The notes beneath the pieces were generated by a model. That model did not search any database. It had not been told where the DNA came from and saw nothing but the letters and a program-made list of their open reading frames with translations. The translations under genes and the position numbers were made by a program. A stretch of DNA of 64,000 nucleotides from RH-AL1 sp965277735 (GTDB lineage: Bacteria > Pseudomonadota > Alphaproteobacteria > Rhizobiales > Beijerinckiaceae): positions 434,001-498,000 of the forward strand of contig CBDIDO010000002.1 in NCBI GenBank assembly GCA_965277735.1, in the 5' to 3' direction. This document shows positions 42,189 to 50,501 of this stretch, piece by piece (the stretch's first letter is position 1; the number at the start of each line of letters is the position of its first letter).

Positions 42189-43645
42189 GGACGCGGTCCC
42201 TCGCGCGAAAAGGCCATCGCACTGTCGCGCACCGAGCCCAGCTTCAGCGCGAACCAGTCGAGCACGTAGTTCTGGTAGAGCCGCCACGGCGTCTTCGAGC
42301 CCTGCTTGGGGAATTGCCCGATGGCGCGCTGGATGTAGCCCGACGAGAAATCGATCAGCGGCATCTCGGTGACGGACGCGTCGTCGAGGCGCGGCATGCA
42401 GGCGGTGAAGTGCTTGCGATCCATGTAGGCGAGCAGCCGGCAAACGTAGGCGCAGGTGAGATCGCATTTCAGCGTCCACGAGGCGTTGGTATAGCCGAGC
42501 GCCGTCGCGAGGTTCGGCACGCCGGAATACATCATGCCTTTGTAGGTCATGGTCTTCGACAGCTCGACGGGCGCGCCGTCGACCTCGAGCGCCATGCCGC
42601 CGAGCAGCTTGAGCTTCAGCCCTGTCGCCGCGACCACGATGTCGGCGGCGATCTCGCGGCCGGAGGCGAGGCGCAGGCCCGTCTCGGTGAAGGTGTCGAT
42701 CGTGTCGGTCACCATCTCCGCCTTGCCCTTCTTGAGCGAGCGGAACAGGTCGTCGTCGGGGACAAGGCAGAGCCGCTGGTCCCACGGATTGTAGCGCGGC
42801 GTGAAATGCGTCGCGACGTCGTAGGTCGGCCCCAGCGCCTTCTGCACCAGGCCGATGATCCGCGCCTTGAACTTCTCGGGCTTCGAGCGCGCGATCTTGT
42901 AAAAGAACATCGTCAGCGCGACGTTTCGCCAGCGCGTCAGCGCGTAGGCGAGCTTGCCCGGCAGGCGCGCGCGCAGCCAGTCGGCGAGCTTGTCCTTCGC
43001 CGGCATCGAGACGACGTAGGACGGCGAGCGCTGCAGCATGGTCACGTGATCGGCCGTCTGCGCCATCGCCGGGACCAGCGTTACCGCGGTGGCGCCGCTG
43101 CCGATGACGACGACCCGCTTGCCGTCATAGACGAGATCCGCGGGCCACTTCTGCGGATGCACGAGGCGACCCTGGTAGCGCTCGGCGCCGGGGAATGCCG
43201 GCATGTAGCCGCCGTCGTAGTCGTAATAGCCGGTGCAGGTGAAGACGAAGCCGGCCGTCAGCGTGACCGGCACGCCGTCGCGCTCGGCTTCGATCGTCCA
43301 GCGCGCGTCCTTCGACGACCAGGCGAGGCGCTTCACGCTGTGACGGAAGCGGATGTGCTGGTCGATGCCGTTCTCGCGCGCCGTCTCGCGGATGTAGTTG
43401 AGGATCGAGGCGCCGTCGGCGATCGCCTTGCCCTCGGTCCACGGCCGGAACGAATAGCCCAGCGTGTACATGTCGGAATCGGAGCGCAGGCCCGGGTACT
43501 TGAACAGATCCCAGGTGCCGCCGATCGCCTCGCGGCTCTCCAGGATGCAATAGCTCTTGCCCGGCAGGCTCGTCTGCAGGTGGTAGCCCGCGCCGATGCC
43601 GGACAGGCCCGCGCCGATGACGACGACATCAAAATGCTCGCTCAC
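42185..43645 (-). CDS. Flavin-containing monooxygenase, Baeyer-Villiger type
   Basis: 486 aa from GTG 43645 (VSEHFDVVVIG), with GGAGG 9 bp upstream. The FAD Rossmann motif VVVIGAGLSGIGAGYHL, the BVMO fingerprint variant YQGRLVHPQKWP, the NADPH motif VVVIGSGATAVTLVP and the ATG motif VVAATGLKLKLLGG are all visible. It adds oxygen to ketones or other lipophilic substrates using NADPH. The upstream SDR stop is 2 bp away, so the two form an operon that may act in series (alcohol to ketone to ester), by inference. Confidence 0.92.
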   Translation of the reverse strand: MSEHFDVVVIGAGLSGIGAGYHLQTSLPGKSYCILESREAIGGTWDLFKYPGLRSDSDMYTLGYSFRPWTEGKAIADGASILNYIRETARENGIDQHIRFRHSVKRLAWSSKDARWTIEAERDGVPVTLTAGFVFTCTGYYDYDGGYMPAFPGAERYQGRLVHPQKWPADLVYDGKRVVVIGSGATAVTLVPAMAQTADHVTMLQRSPSYVVSMPAKDKLADWLRARLPGKLAYALTRWRNVALTMFFYKIARSKPEKFKARIIGLVQKALGPTYDVATHFTPRYNPWDQRLCLVPDDDLFRSLKKGKAEMVTDTIDTFTETGLRLASGREIAADIVVAATGLKLKLLGGMALEVDGAPVELSKTMTYKGMMYSGVPNLATALGYTNASWTLKCDLTCAYVCRLLAYMDRKHFTACMPRLDDASVTEMPLIDFSSGYIQRAIGQFPKQGSKTPWRLYQNYVLDWFALKLGSVRDSAMAFSREGPRP

Positions 43646-43647
43646 GC

Positions 43648-44475
43648 TCAGGCCCTCCCGCGTCCCAGGAAGCTCCAATAGCCGACCGGCGCGATCCGCT
43701 CGATCAGCGCCGCGACCTTGGCGTCGTTGCCGACGATGATCCGCGGCCGGCGCCGCTCGACGCCCTTCACGATCGTCTCGCCGGCCTCGGCCGGCGGCAT
43801 CTTGAGGAACGCCTCGAAGCTCGTCCGTTCTTTCTCCGCCTCGGCGGGATCGACGCCCGTCGGCGGCCGGGCAGAGCGCGCGATCGAGGTTGCGACGCCG
43901 CCGGGATGGACCACCGTCACACCGACGCTCGTGGCGGCAAGCTCGTGGCGCAGCGATTCGGAGAAGCCGCGCACCGCGAATTTCGAGGCGACATAGGCCG
44001 TCTGGCCGGGCGGCGCGATCAGGCCGAACAGGCTCGAAACATTGACCAGCCGCGCATCGTCGCTCGCCTTGAGCACCGGCAGGAATGCGCGCGTGAGCTT
44101 CACCACTGCGTGGAAATTGATCGCAAACAGCCAGTCGAAATCCTCGGCCGAGACCTGCTCGAACGTGCCGCCGACGGCGACGCCGGCGTTGTTGACGAGG
44201 ATGTCGACGCGGCCGTGCTCGGCCTGGATGCTCGCCGGCAGCGCAGCGACCGCGGCCGCGTCGGCGACATCGAGCGCGTGGCGGCTGATTCGCACGTCCG
44301 ACGGCAGCAGCGCCGCCGTCTCGGCGAGGCCGGCCTCGTCGCGATCGGCGATGGCGACATTGCAGCCGCGTTGTGCGAGGGAGGTCGCGATCGCGCGGCC
44401 TATGCCGCTCGCCGCGCCGGTGACGATCGCGACGCGGTCGCGCAGCTGCATGGGAGACTTTTTGGGCGTTGTCAT
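43648..44475 (-). CDS. Short-chain dehydrogenase/reductase
   Basis: 275 aa from ATG 44475 (MTTPKKSPM). TGAASGIGRAIA, LVNNAGVAVGG, VNVSSLFG and the catalytic YVASK are present with normal spacing. The C-terminal extension (RIVGNDAKVAALIERIAPVG-like) is typical of SDRs paired with flavin monooxygenases. It is divergent from a TetR gene whose operator-like palindrome lies between them. Confidence 0.92.
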   Translation of the reverse strand: MTTPKKSPMQLRDRVAIVTGAASGIGRAIATSLAQRGCNVAIADRDEAGLAETAALLPSDVRISRHALDVADAAAVAALPASIQAEHGRVDILVNNAGVAVGGTFEQVSAEDFDWLFAINFHAVVKLTRAFLPVLKASDDARLVNVSSLFGLIAPPGQTAYVASKFAVRGFSESLRHELAATSVGVTVVHPGGVATSIARSARPPTGVDPAEAEKERTSFEAFLKMPPAEAGETIVKGVERRRPRIIVGNDAKVAALIERIAPVGYWSFLGRGRA

Positions 44476-44496
44476 GGGCCTAGCAGTTAGAATAAC

Positions 44497-44510
44497 TGAC
44501 ATTAATGTCA
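44497..44510. promoter_or_regulatory. Probable TetR operator between SDR and tetR
   Basis: Perfect 14-bp palindrome TGACATTAATGTCA, in an AT-rich 29-bp gap between divergent starts. It overlaps the ATG of the TetR gene itself, so bound repressor would cover the start of both transcripts. Confidence 0.7.
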
Positions 44511-45140
44511 ATTAGACCGACGAAGCCCCCCGCCTCTGTCGAACGGCGCCGCAAGCCCGACGACGTGCGACGCGAGGCGCTCGAGGTCGGCCGCCGCCTG
44601 CTCATCGCAGGTGGCCCAACGGCGCTGACCCTGAAGGCGGTCGGCACCGAAATGGGCATGAGCCACGCGAATCTGATCCATCATTTCGGCTCGGCCGACG
44701 CGTACCAGACGGCGCTCAAGGACGAGATGGTGCTCGACCTGACCCGGCGTGCGACGGCGGCGGTCGCAAGCGCCGGCCTGGCCGAGCCGGACGTGGCGTC
44801 GATCGTGAACCAGGTCTTTGACGCCTATGGATCAGGCGGGATCGGCATCCTGATGGCGTGGTCGATCCTCTCCGGCGCGCCGCGCGACAACAAGATCGGC
44901 ATGGGCGCGACCACGCGCGCGCTCGTCGCCGCGCTGGAGCCGCGCATCGCCCACCCCGACGCAGCCGCGCGCGCGCGAAAAATCGTGTCGCTCGTGACGA
45001 TGCTGGCCCTGGCCGACGGGCTGATCGGCGCGTCGCTGGCGGAGGCGGTCGGCGACGAGCGCGACGCCATCCGCGCGCTGACGGTCACGCTGGTCGGAAG
45101 CCTTGCCGCCGGCAAGCTGGAGCCGTCTCAGGCGCGATAG
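44505..45140 (+). CDS. TetR-family transcriptional regulator
   Basis: 211 aa. The N-terminal HTH is LTLKAVGTEMGMSHANLIHH with FGSADAYQTALKDE, the usual TetR second-half pattern. The ATG 44505 lies inside the palindrome and has no Shine-Dalgarno, so the mRNA may be leaderless. Divergent position suggests that it controls the SDR-monooxygenase operon and itself. The C-terminus overlaps the convergent lipoprotein gene by 13 bp. Confidence 0.88.
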   Translation: MSIRPTKPPASVERRRKPDDVRREALEVGRRLLIAGGPTALTLKAVGTEMGMSHANLIHHFGSADAYQTALKDEMVLDLTRRATAAVASAGLAEPDVASIVNQVFDAYGSGGIGILMAWSILSGAPRDNKIGMGATTRALVAALEPRIAHPDAAARARKIVSLVTMLALADGLIGASLAEAVGDERDAIRALTVTLVGSLAAGKLEPSQAR

Positions 45141-45460
45141 CCGTGCCGTTCCTTGGACGAGGCGACGATCGAATGCGCCTCGCCACCCTTGCCGGCCGAG
45201 CAGGCCGTGGCGGCGCGCGCCAGCTCGTGCTGGATCTGGTCGTAGACCTTCTGCTCGACATTGCCGGTGTCGAGGTCGCTCTTCACGACGTTCTGGTAGG
45301 TCCCGATTTCCTTCGTGCACGCTGCGCCGGGCGGCAGATTGAACGAAGACACGACGATCGGCGCCGTCACGCTGGGGCCGCCCATCCCGCCGCCTTCGTT
45401 ACACCCCGCCAGCGCAGAGGCCGCCACCAGCGCTAGGATCAATGTCGTGGTCTTCATCAT
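45128..45460 (-). CDS. Small lipoprotein, unknown function
   Basis: 110 aa. Signal LILALVAASALAGC with lipobox ALAGC, cleavage before Cys20. The mature part has two further Cys (PGAACTKEIG and ATACSAGKGG) that could form a disulfide, and NVEQKVYDQIQHELARAA as a helix. No family recognised. Confidence 0.72.
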   Translation of the reverse strand: MMKTTTLILALVAASALAGCNEGGGMGGPSVTAPIVVSSFNLPPGAACTKEIGTYQNVVKSDLDTGNVEQKVYDQIQHELARAATACSAGKGGEAHSIVASSKERHGYRA

Positions 45461-45568
45461 GGCTTGCCGCTCCCGACCACTACTTTAGTCCAGCGCGCAG
45501 CCGCGCACTACCTCCGCCGAAGGTTGCGGCAAAAGACTTGGTGCAAAGCCCCTGGTGCACAAAGACAA

Positions 45569-45596
45569 GGCCGCACAGCCTTTCGGCGGTGCGGCC
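45569..45596 (-). terminator. Hairpin after the small membrane protein gene
   Basis: Stem GGCCGCAC / GTGCGGCC with inner GCC/GGC pairs, about 25 bp beyond the stop of the leftward small membrane protein gene; followed leftward by TTGTCTTTG, an imperfect T-tract. Confidence 0.5.
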
Positions 45597-45622
45597 CGGG
45601 ACGACAAACGGTCGTTTGATTA

Positions 45623-45841
45623 TCAGAGATGCCCGGCGTAGCTCGGCGGCGTCGCCAGGCCGGCCGCCGCGTGCGAGTTCGGCCCGTCGAAGCGGACCAG
45701 GAACGCAAGCGACGTCGCTGCAAGCGCGATCACGACGATCAGCGTCAGCGAGATATTGAACTGGCGGCGCGCGACATTGCTATCGAAATCGCGGATGAAC
45801 CGCGCGTCCGGTGCTTGCTCGAAATGGTCAGCAATCGACAT
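45623..45841 (-). CDS. Small single-span membrane protein
   Basis: 72 aa from ATG 45841 (MSIADHFEQA), with GGAG 6-7 bp upstream. An N-terminal soluble part FIRDFDSNVARRQFNISL precedes one helix TLIVVIALAATSLAFLVRF and a short periplasmic tail. Similar short proteins are common in Hyphomicrobiales with no known role. Confidence 0.65.
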   Translation of the reverse strand: MSIADHFEQAPDARFIRDFDSNVARRQFNISLTLIVVIALAATSLAFLVRFDGPNSHAAAGLATPPSYAGHL

Positions 45842-46121
45842 ACCCAACTCCGTCACTCAACACGGGGATGATCGCCGAAACTCGTTGATTTCGAGTTTTC
45901 GAACGGCGGCCGTAGCCAAGCTTCAGGAGTAAAAACGCGGCAAAAAGGAAACAGTTGCTTGCAGAGTGAGGGCTGGCGACGATTTTTCGTCGGCTCAGGG
46001 TTGCTCGGACACGCTGGGAAAGGCAGCCGCCTGCTGCTTCCCGCCCCGGGCTCACCCTTCCGTCGCTGGTCGCGAGGGGATGATCCGCGTTAGGTGTAAT
46101 GCAACTCCCCGGAACCCGACG

Positions 46122-46739
46122 ATGCCACCCTCTCTAGATCTCTACGGCGCCAAAACCGGCAATTGCCTGCGGAGCGCGATCGCCCTCGAGGAGGCCGGCC
46201 TCGCCTTCACGCCGCGTGCCCTCGAGCTTTCCGCCGGCGCGCACCGTGCGCCGGCGCATCTCGCGCTGAACCCGCGGGGCCGCGTGCCGGTTCTGGTCGT
46301 CTCCGGAGGGGACGAAGACCTGCGGCTCACGCAGTCGAACGCGATCCAGCTCTGGGTCGACGCACAGGTGCCAGGCGTCCTGCTGCCGCGCGAGGGCGCC
46401 GCGCGGGCCCAAGCGCTCGACCGCTGGCTGTTCATCGTCACGGACGTCATCGCGCTGAACAACGCCGCCTTCCGGCTGCGTCGCGCCGGCCTCGCGAAAG
46501 AGACCGGCGCGCCGCTCGAGGCGGAGTCGATGGGGGCGCTCGCCGAGGCGGAGCGCTTCCTCGAAGGCTCGCCCTGGCTCGCCGGCGACGCGTTCACGCT
46601 CGCCGACATCGCCGCCTACACGATCGCCGCGCACTACGAGGCGGCGCTCGACTGGTCCAACCTCCCGCGTCTGCGCCGGTGGTTCGAGATGGCAGCCACG
46701 CGCCCTGCCGTGCGACAGGGCATGGCGACGTTCGGCTGA
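46122..46739 (+). CDS. Glutathione S-transferase family protein
   Basis: 205 aa from ATG 46122 (MPPSLDLYGAKTGNCLRSAI). N-terminal thioredoxin-like domain with the Cys/Ser active site in TGNCLRSA, the cis-Pro in RGRVPVLV and QSNAIQLW for glutathione contact. The C-terminal helical domain includes FTLADIAAYTIAAHYE, the N-capping motif. Detoxification or other GSH conjugation; substrate unknown. Confidence 0.9.
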   Translation: MPPSLDLYGAKTGNCLRSAIALEEAGLAFTPRALELSAGAHRAPAHLALNPRGRVPVLVVSGGDEDLRLTQSNAIQLWVDAQVPGVLLPREGAARAQALDRWLFIVTDVIALNNAAFRLRRAGLAKETGAPLEAESMGALAEAERFLEGSPWLAGDAFTLADIAAYTIAAHYEAALDWSNLPRLRRWFEMAATRPAVRQGMATFG

Positions 46740-46930
46740 GTCGCGGTTACCGCAAGCAATCGCAATCCACGCCCGCCAATATTCCGGAACCGGCCAGGAT
46801 GCACGTTTTAAGAGTGCATGAACCGCATCAGCCATTGGGCGCGACGGCTCCTGACCCTTCCGCCATCGCGCGGGAGACGCACGGACCTTCTGAAGGTCAC
46901 CACGAGACTTTCTCCCTAACCCTTGCAGGG

Positions 46931-47788
46931 CTACGCCAGCCGCGCCACCGCCGTGCGTCCGATGTCGGCGAACACGGCCGTCACCTGTGCCGGCGTGGGT
47001 TTGCCGCCCTGCGTGTAGACGGCGAGCACGATCGGCGTATCCGGCGTCGGCCACGCAACGGCGATATCGCCCATGGCGTCGGCCCCGTTGTTGCCGGTCT
47101 TATCGCCGATCCGCCAGTCCGTCGGCAGCCCCCCACGCAAACGGTTGGCGCCGGTTTGGCATTCCACCATCCAGGTGGTGAGGCGATCGCGCGAAGCCGC
47201 CGTCAGCGTGTCGCCGACGACGAAGCCGCGCAACGTCTGGGCCATCGCGGCGGGCGTCGTCGTATCGTGCGGATCGCCGGGCGGCGAGCGGTTGAGCTGC
47301 GGCTCGTTGTGGTCGAGCCGCGAGACGGAATCACCCGCCCTGCGCCAGAAGGCGGTGAGCGCGGCGGGACCGCCGACATGGGCGAGCAGCAGGTTGGCGC
47401 AGGTGTTGTCGCTCAGGGTCACCGCGGCCTGGCACATGTCGCCGATCGACATCGCCCCAGCCGCGAGGTTTTTTCGTGCGACCGGCGCGTAGGGCTGCAG
47501 ATCGCTCGCCCCGTACCGGATCATCGTGTCGAGCCTGTCTTTGCCGGCGTCGACGCGCGAGAGCACGAAGGCGGCGAGCGAAGCCTTGAACGTGCTGCAC
47601 ATGACGAACCGCTCGTCGGCGCGCCATGCCAGCGTCGCGCCCGTGACGAGGTTCTCGCCGTAGACGCCGATCCGGCCGCCACTCGTGCGCTCGTAGGCGC
47701 CCAGCGCCGGGGGCGCCTCGTCGGCGAGAACCGGCCACGCGGCGAAGCTCGAGGCGGCCGCGAGGATAGTGCGTCGATCGATGAGCAT
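46931..47788 (-). CDS. Class A beta-lactamase
   Basis: 285 aa periplasmic serine hydrolase. The N-terminus LIDRRTILAAASSFAAWPVL has twin arginines, so export may be through Tat. The catalytic set is complete: S65-T-F-K68 (Ambler 70-73), S126-D-N128 (Ambler 130-132), E162 in EPQLN (Ambler 166), K230-T-G (Ambler 234-236). Cys64 precedes the serine as in carbapenemases, but no partner Cys is seen at the position equivalent to 238. Subfamily and spectrum cannot be set from sequence. No AmpR-type regulator is adjacent. Confidence 0.94.
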   Translation of the reverse strand: MLIDRRTILAAASSFAAWPVLADEAPPALGAYERTSGGRIGVYGENLVTGATLAWRADERFVMCSTFKASLAAFVLSRVDAGKDRLDTMIRYGASDLQPYAPVARKNLAAGAMSIGDMCQAAVTLSDNTCANLLLAHVGGPAALTAFWRRAGDSVSRLDHNEPQLNRSPPGDPHDTTTPAAMAQTLRGFVVGDTLTAASRDRLTTWMVECQTGANRLRGGLPTDWRIGDKTGNNGADAMGDIAVAWPTPDTPIVLAVYTQGGKPTPAQVTAVFADIGRTAVARLA

Positions 47789-47860
47789 GCGGCGTCTCCT
47801 TAGGCGCCGCGCTTCACCAGCCTTCCGTGCCGAAACTGTGGTCGCGGCCGACCACGAGTC

Positions 47861-48124
47861 TCACGTCCCGCAGCGCAGGAACCCATCGTCGTTGCGCACG
47901 CCGGCGCCGCCGCAATTGGCGATGCGCGCGTAGCGCCAGCTGCCGTCGAGGCGGCGGCACCAGGCTTCCATGTACTGACCGCCGCCGTAGACGCGGATGT
48001 CGCGGCAGCTCTCGGCGAACGAACCGAAGAACGCATTTGCCGGCCCGGCCGTCAGGCCCAGGCCCGCGAGAGCGAGGACGGCGGCGAGACGAGCGCGATG
48101 GCGCATCAGGAAGTGACGGATCAT
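47861..48124 (-). CDS. Small secreted CVNH-like protein
   Basis: 87 aa with a signal peptide (RLAAVLALAGLGLTAGPANA before FFGSF). The mature domain SCRDIRVYGGGQYMEAWCRR, DGSWRYARIANC and NDDGFLRC matches one repeat of the cyanovirin-N homology fold, with three to four Cys. CVNH proteins often bind carbohydrate; here the function is unknown. A single half-domain like this would need to dimerise (inference). Confidence 0.7.
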   Translation of the reverse strand: MIRHFLMRHRARLAAVLALAGLGLTAGPANAFFGSFAESCRDIRVYGGGQYMEAWCRRLDGSWRYARIANCGGAGVRNDDGFLRCGT

Positions 48125-48298
48125 GGCGATCTCCTTGGTTCCTCAACACGGTCGAGGCTAGGAGCCGCGCTTTGCCCGGCTGTGACGCCGGGCGGCCGTT
48201 TTGTTGCAAATCGTCGCGCGCGGGCCGTCCCTTGTGACGTTTTGTGACATCGCCGTCCTCGGGATTGCCGGACGCCCCCCGCCCGCTAGGATGAGCCG

Positions 48299-49015
48299 AT
48301 GGACCCGCGCGCCAGCCTTGCGATCGTCGAGGACGACGAGGAAATCGCCGCCCTCCTCGGCGATTTTCTGCGCCGCGAGGGCTACGACGTCGCCATCGCC
48401 GAGGGCGGCGCCGCGCTCGATGCGCGCCTCGGCAAGGAGCCGCCGCTCGATCTCATCATCCTCGACCTGATGCTGCCGGGCGAGGACGGGCTCTCGATCT
48501 GCCGCCGCGTCGCCGCGGCGGGCGGACCGCCGGTCATCATCCTCACGGCCAAGGGCGAGGACATCGACCGCGTGCTCGGACTCGAGATCGGCGCCGACGA
48601 CTACGTCACCAAGCCGTTCAACCCGCGCGAGCTGCTGGCGCGCATCCGCGCCGTGCTGCGCCGGACGCACGCGACACCGGAGCCTGTCGCCGCGTCGGAC
48701 TGCTTCCGCATCGCCGACCTCACGATCGACCTCGGCGGTCGGCGCGTCATCGTCACCGCCGAGGACCGCGAGATCGAGCTGACCAGTGCCGAGTTCGACC
48801 TGCTGCAATGCTTCGTGACGCGGCCGCAGCGCGTGCTGTCGCGCGACCAGCTGCTCGACTGGACGCGCGGGCGCGAGGGCGACGCGTTCGACCGCACGAT
48901 CGACGTCCAGCTCTCCCGTCTGCGCCGCCGGCTCGCCGGCAGCGAGGTCGCCGACCGCCTGAAGACCGTGCGCAACGCGGGCTACATTCTCGCCGCCCCC
49001 GTCCAGCCGGCCTGA
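48299..49015 (+). CDS. OmpR-family response regulator
   Basis: 238 aa. The receiver domain has E11-D12-D13, the phosphoacceptor D56 in LIILDLMLPGEDG, and K in VTKPFNPRELLARI. The C-terminal winged helix has ELTSAEFDLLQCFVTRPQRV and the recognition helix region RTIDVQLSRLRRRL. It starts after a 175-bp gap divergent from the CVNH gene and is followed 3 bp later by its histidine kinase. Confidence 0.95.
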   Translation: MDPRASLAIVEDDEEIAALLGDFLRREGYDVAIAEGGAALDARLGKEPPLDLIILDLMLPGEDGLSICRRVAAAGGPPVIILTAKGEDIDRVLGLEIGADDYVTKPFNPRELLARIRAVLRRTHATPEPVAASDCFRIADLTIDLGGRRVIVTAEDREIELTSAEFDLLQCFVTRPQRVLSRDQLLDWTRGREGDAFDRTIDVQLSRLRRRLAGSEVADRLKTVRNAGYILAAPVQPA

Positions 49016-49018
49016 CCC

Positions 49019-50386
49019 ATGCGCCGCATCGGCCTCGTCAGCCGCGTGACCCTGCTCATGATGGCCGTGCTGCTCGCGGCGATCGTCGCGGCGATCGGCT
49101 TCAACAGCTGGCGCGTCTCGCACTGGCACCCGCCGGTGCTGCAGCGCGCCTCGCATATCGCGCAGACCGCCGCCATCATCGACAATGTCCTGCGCGCCGC
49201 GCCGCAGGATCGGCCGACGGTGCTGCAGGCGGTCTCGGGCGAGGTGATGCGGGCGGCCATCCTCGACAAGGTGCCGCCTCAGGGGCGGCTCGTCGCAGCG
49301 CCGCATGTCACGGAGAAGGTGCGATCGCTGATGCGGATGCCGGCGCCGGGGCTCGTCGCCTACACCGACAGCACGAAACGCGGCCTCGCCTATCCCGGCG
49401 AGGATCTCGAGGGCGTCATCCGGCGCGCCGTATTGCCGCTGCCGTCGGGGGAATTCCTCGTCGTCGGCGTCATCGTGTTCACGCCGCCCTATTCGGTCAC
49501 GATCCTCGGGCTGCCGTCGGGCTTCTGGATCGGGATCCTCGGGCTCGTCGTCGCGGCGCTGGCGCTGCTCGCGGCCTTGCGTGAGCTCGCGCCGTTGCGG
49601 CGGCTGACCGAGAGCGTCTCGCGCTTCGACGGGCGCATGATGCCGGACGCGCCTAGTAAGCCGACGGCGCCGGACCCGTCCGAGATCGGTCGTCTGACCC
49701 ACGCCGTGGCGGAGATGCAGGCACGCGTCGCGACGCTGCTGCACGAGCGCTCGTTCCTGATCGGCGCCATCTCGCACGACGCCAAGACCTATCTCACCCG
49801 CCTGCGGCTCGGCGCCGAGGGCGTCGAGGATGTGGCCCGCCGCGCGGCGCTGATCCGCAACGTCGATGCGGTGGCAGCGCTGATCGACACGGCGCTCGAC
49901 TACGCGCGCGGCACGACGAGCACCGGGCAGCGCGGCGCGATCGACCTCGCCGATCTCGTCGCCGCCGAGATCGCCGAGCACGAGGCCGCGGATTCCGGCG
50001 GCCGGGCGATTTCCGCCACGCTCGGCGAGACGGCTGTCGTCGTGGGCGACCCCGTGGCGCTGAAGCGGGTGGTCGCCAACCTGCTCGACAACGCCGAGAA
50101 GTTCGGGCGCCGGGCCATCGCGGTCGAGGTCGCCGCCACGGGCGGGCGCTGCCGGTTCGCGGTCTCCGACGACGGACCGGGCGTGCCGCAGGCCGAGCGC
50201 GAGACGGTGTTCAGCCCGTTCTACCGGCTCGAGAAGTCGCGCAGCCGGCAGACCGGCGGCAGCGGGCTCGGCCTCGCCATCGCCCGCCAGATCGTCGAGG
50301 CGCACGGCGGCCGTATCGCGATCGAGGGCGCGGCCCTCGGCGGGGCGCGCGTGGTGGTGGACCTGCCGGCGCGGGGCTCTGCGTAA
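49019..50386 (+). CDS. Sensor histidine kinase
   Basis: 455 aa. TM1 VTLLMMAVLLAAIVAAIGF, a periplasmic sensor of about 130 residues, TM2 FWIGILGLVVAALALLAAL, a HAMP (ELAPLRRLTESVSRF) and the dimerisation box with H253 in AISHDAKTYLTRLRL. The catalytic domain has LLDNAEKFG (N box), SDDGPGVPQ (G1) and GGSGLGLAI (G2). The H-box reads HDAKTYLTRL instead of the usual HDLRTPLTRL: the Pro kink residue is replaced by Tyr. Signal unknown; partner is the adjacent OmpR regulator. Confidence 0.94.
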   Translation: MRRIGLVSRVTLLMMAVLLAAIVAAIGFNSWRVSHWHPPVLQRASHIAQTAAIIDNVLRAAPQDRPTVLQAVSGEVMRAAILDKVPPQGRLVAAPHVTEKVRSLMRMPAPGLVAYTDSTKRGLAYPGEDLEGVIRRAVLPLPSGEFLVVGVIVFTPPYSVTILGLPSGFWIGILGLVVAALALLAALRELAPLRRLTESVSRFDGRMMPDAPSKPTAPDPSEIGRLTHAVAEMQARVATLLHERSFLIGAISHDAKTYLTRLRLGAEGVEDVARRAALIRNVDAVAALIDTALDYARGTTSTGQRGAIDLADLVAAEIAEHEAADSGGRAISATLGETAVVVGDPVALKRVVANLLDNAEKFGRRAIAVEVAATGGRCRFAVSDDGPGVPQAERETVFSPFYRLEKSRSRQTGGSGLGLAIARQIVEAHGGRIAIEGAALGGARVVVDLPARGSA

Positions 50387-50501
50387 GACGTCCTTTTCGC
50401 CTTGCCCTCCCGCACCTGCGAACATATGGTCCGCGCGCCCGCGGTCCGGGGCCTCAATGGCGTCCGACTTGGCCCGCCGCCGGGCGTGGAGCCCGAGAGA
50501 A

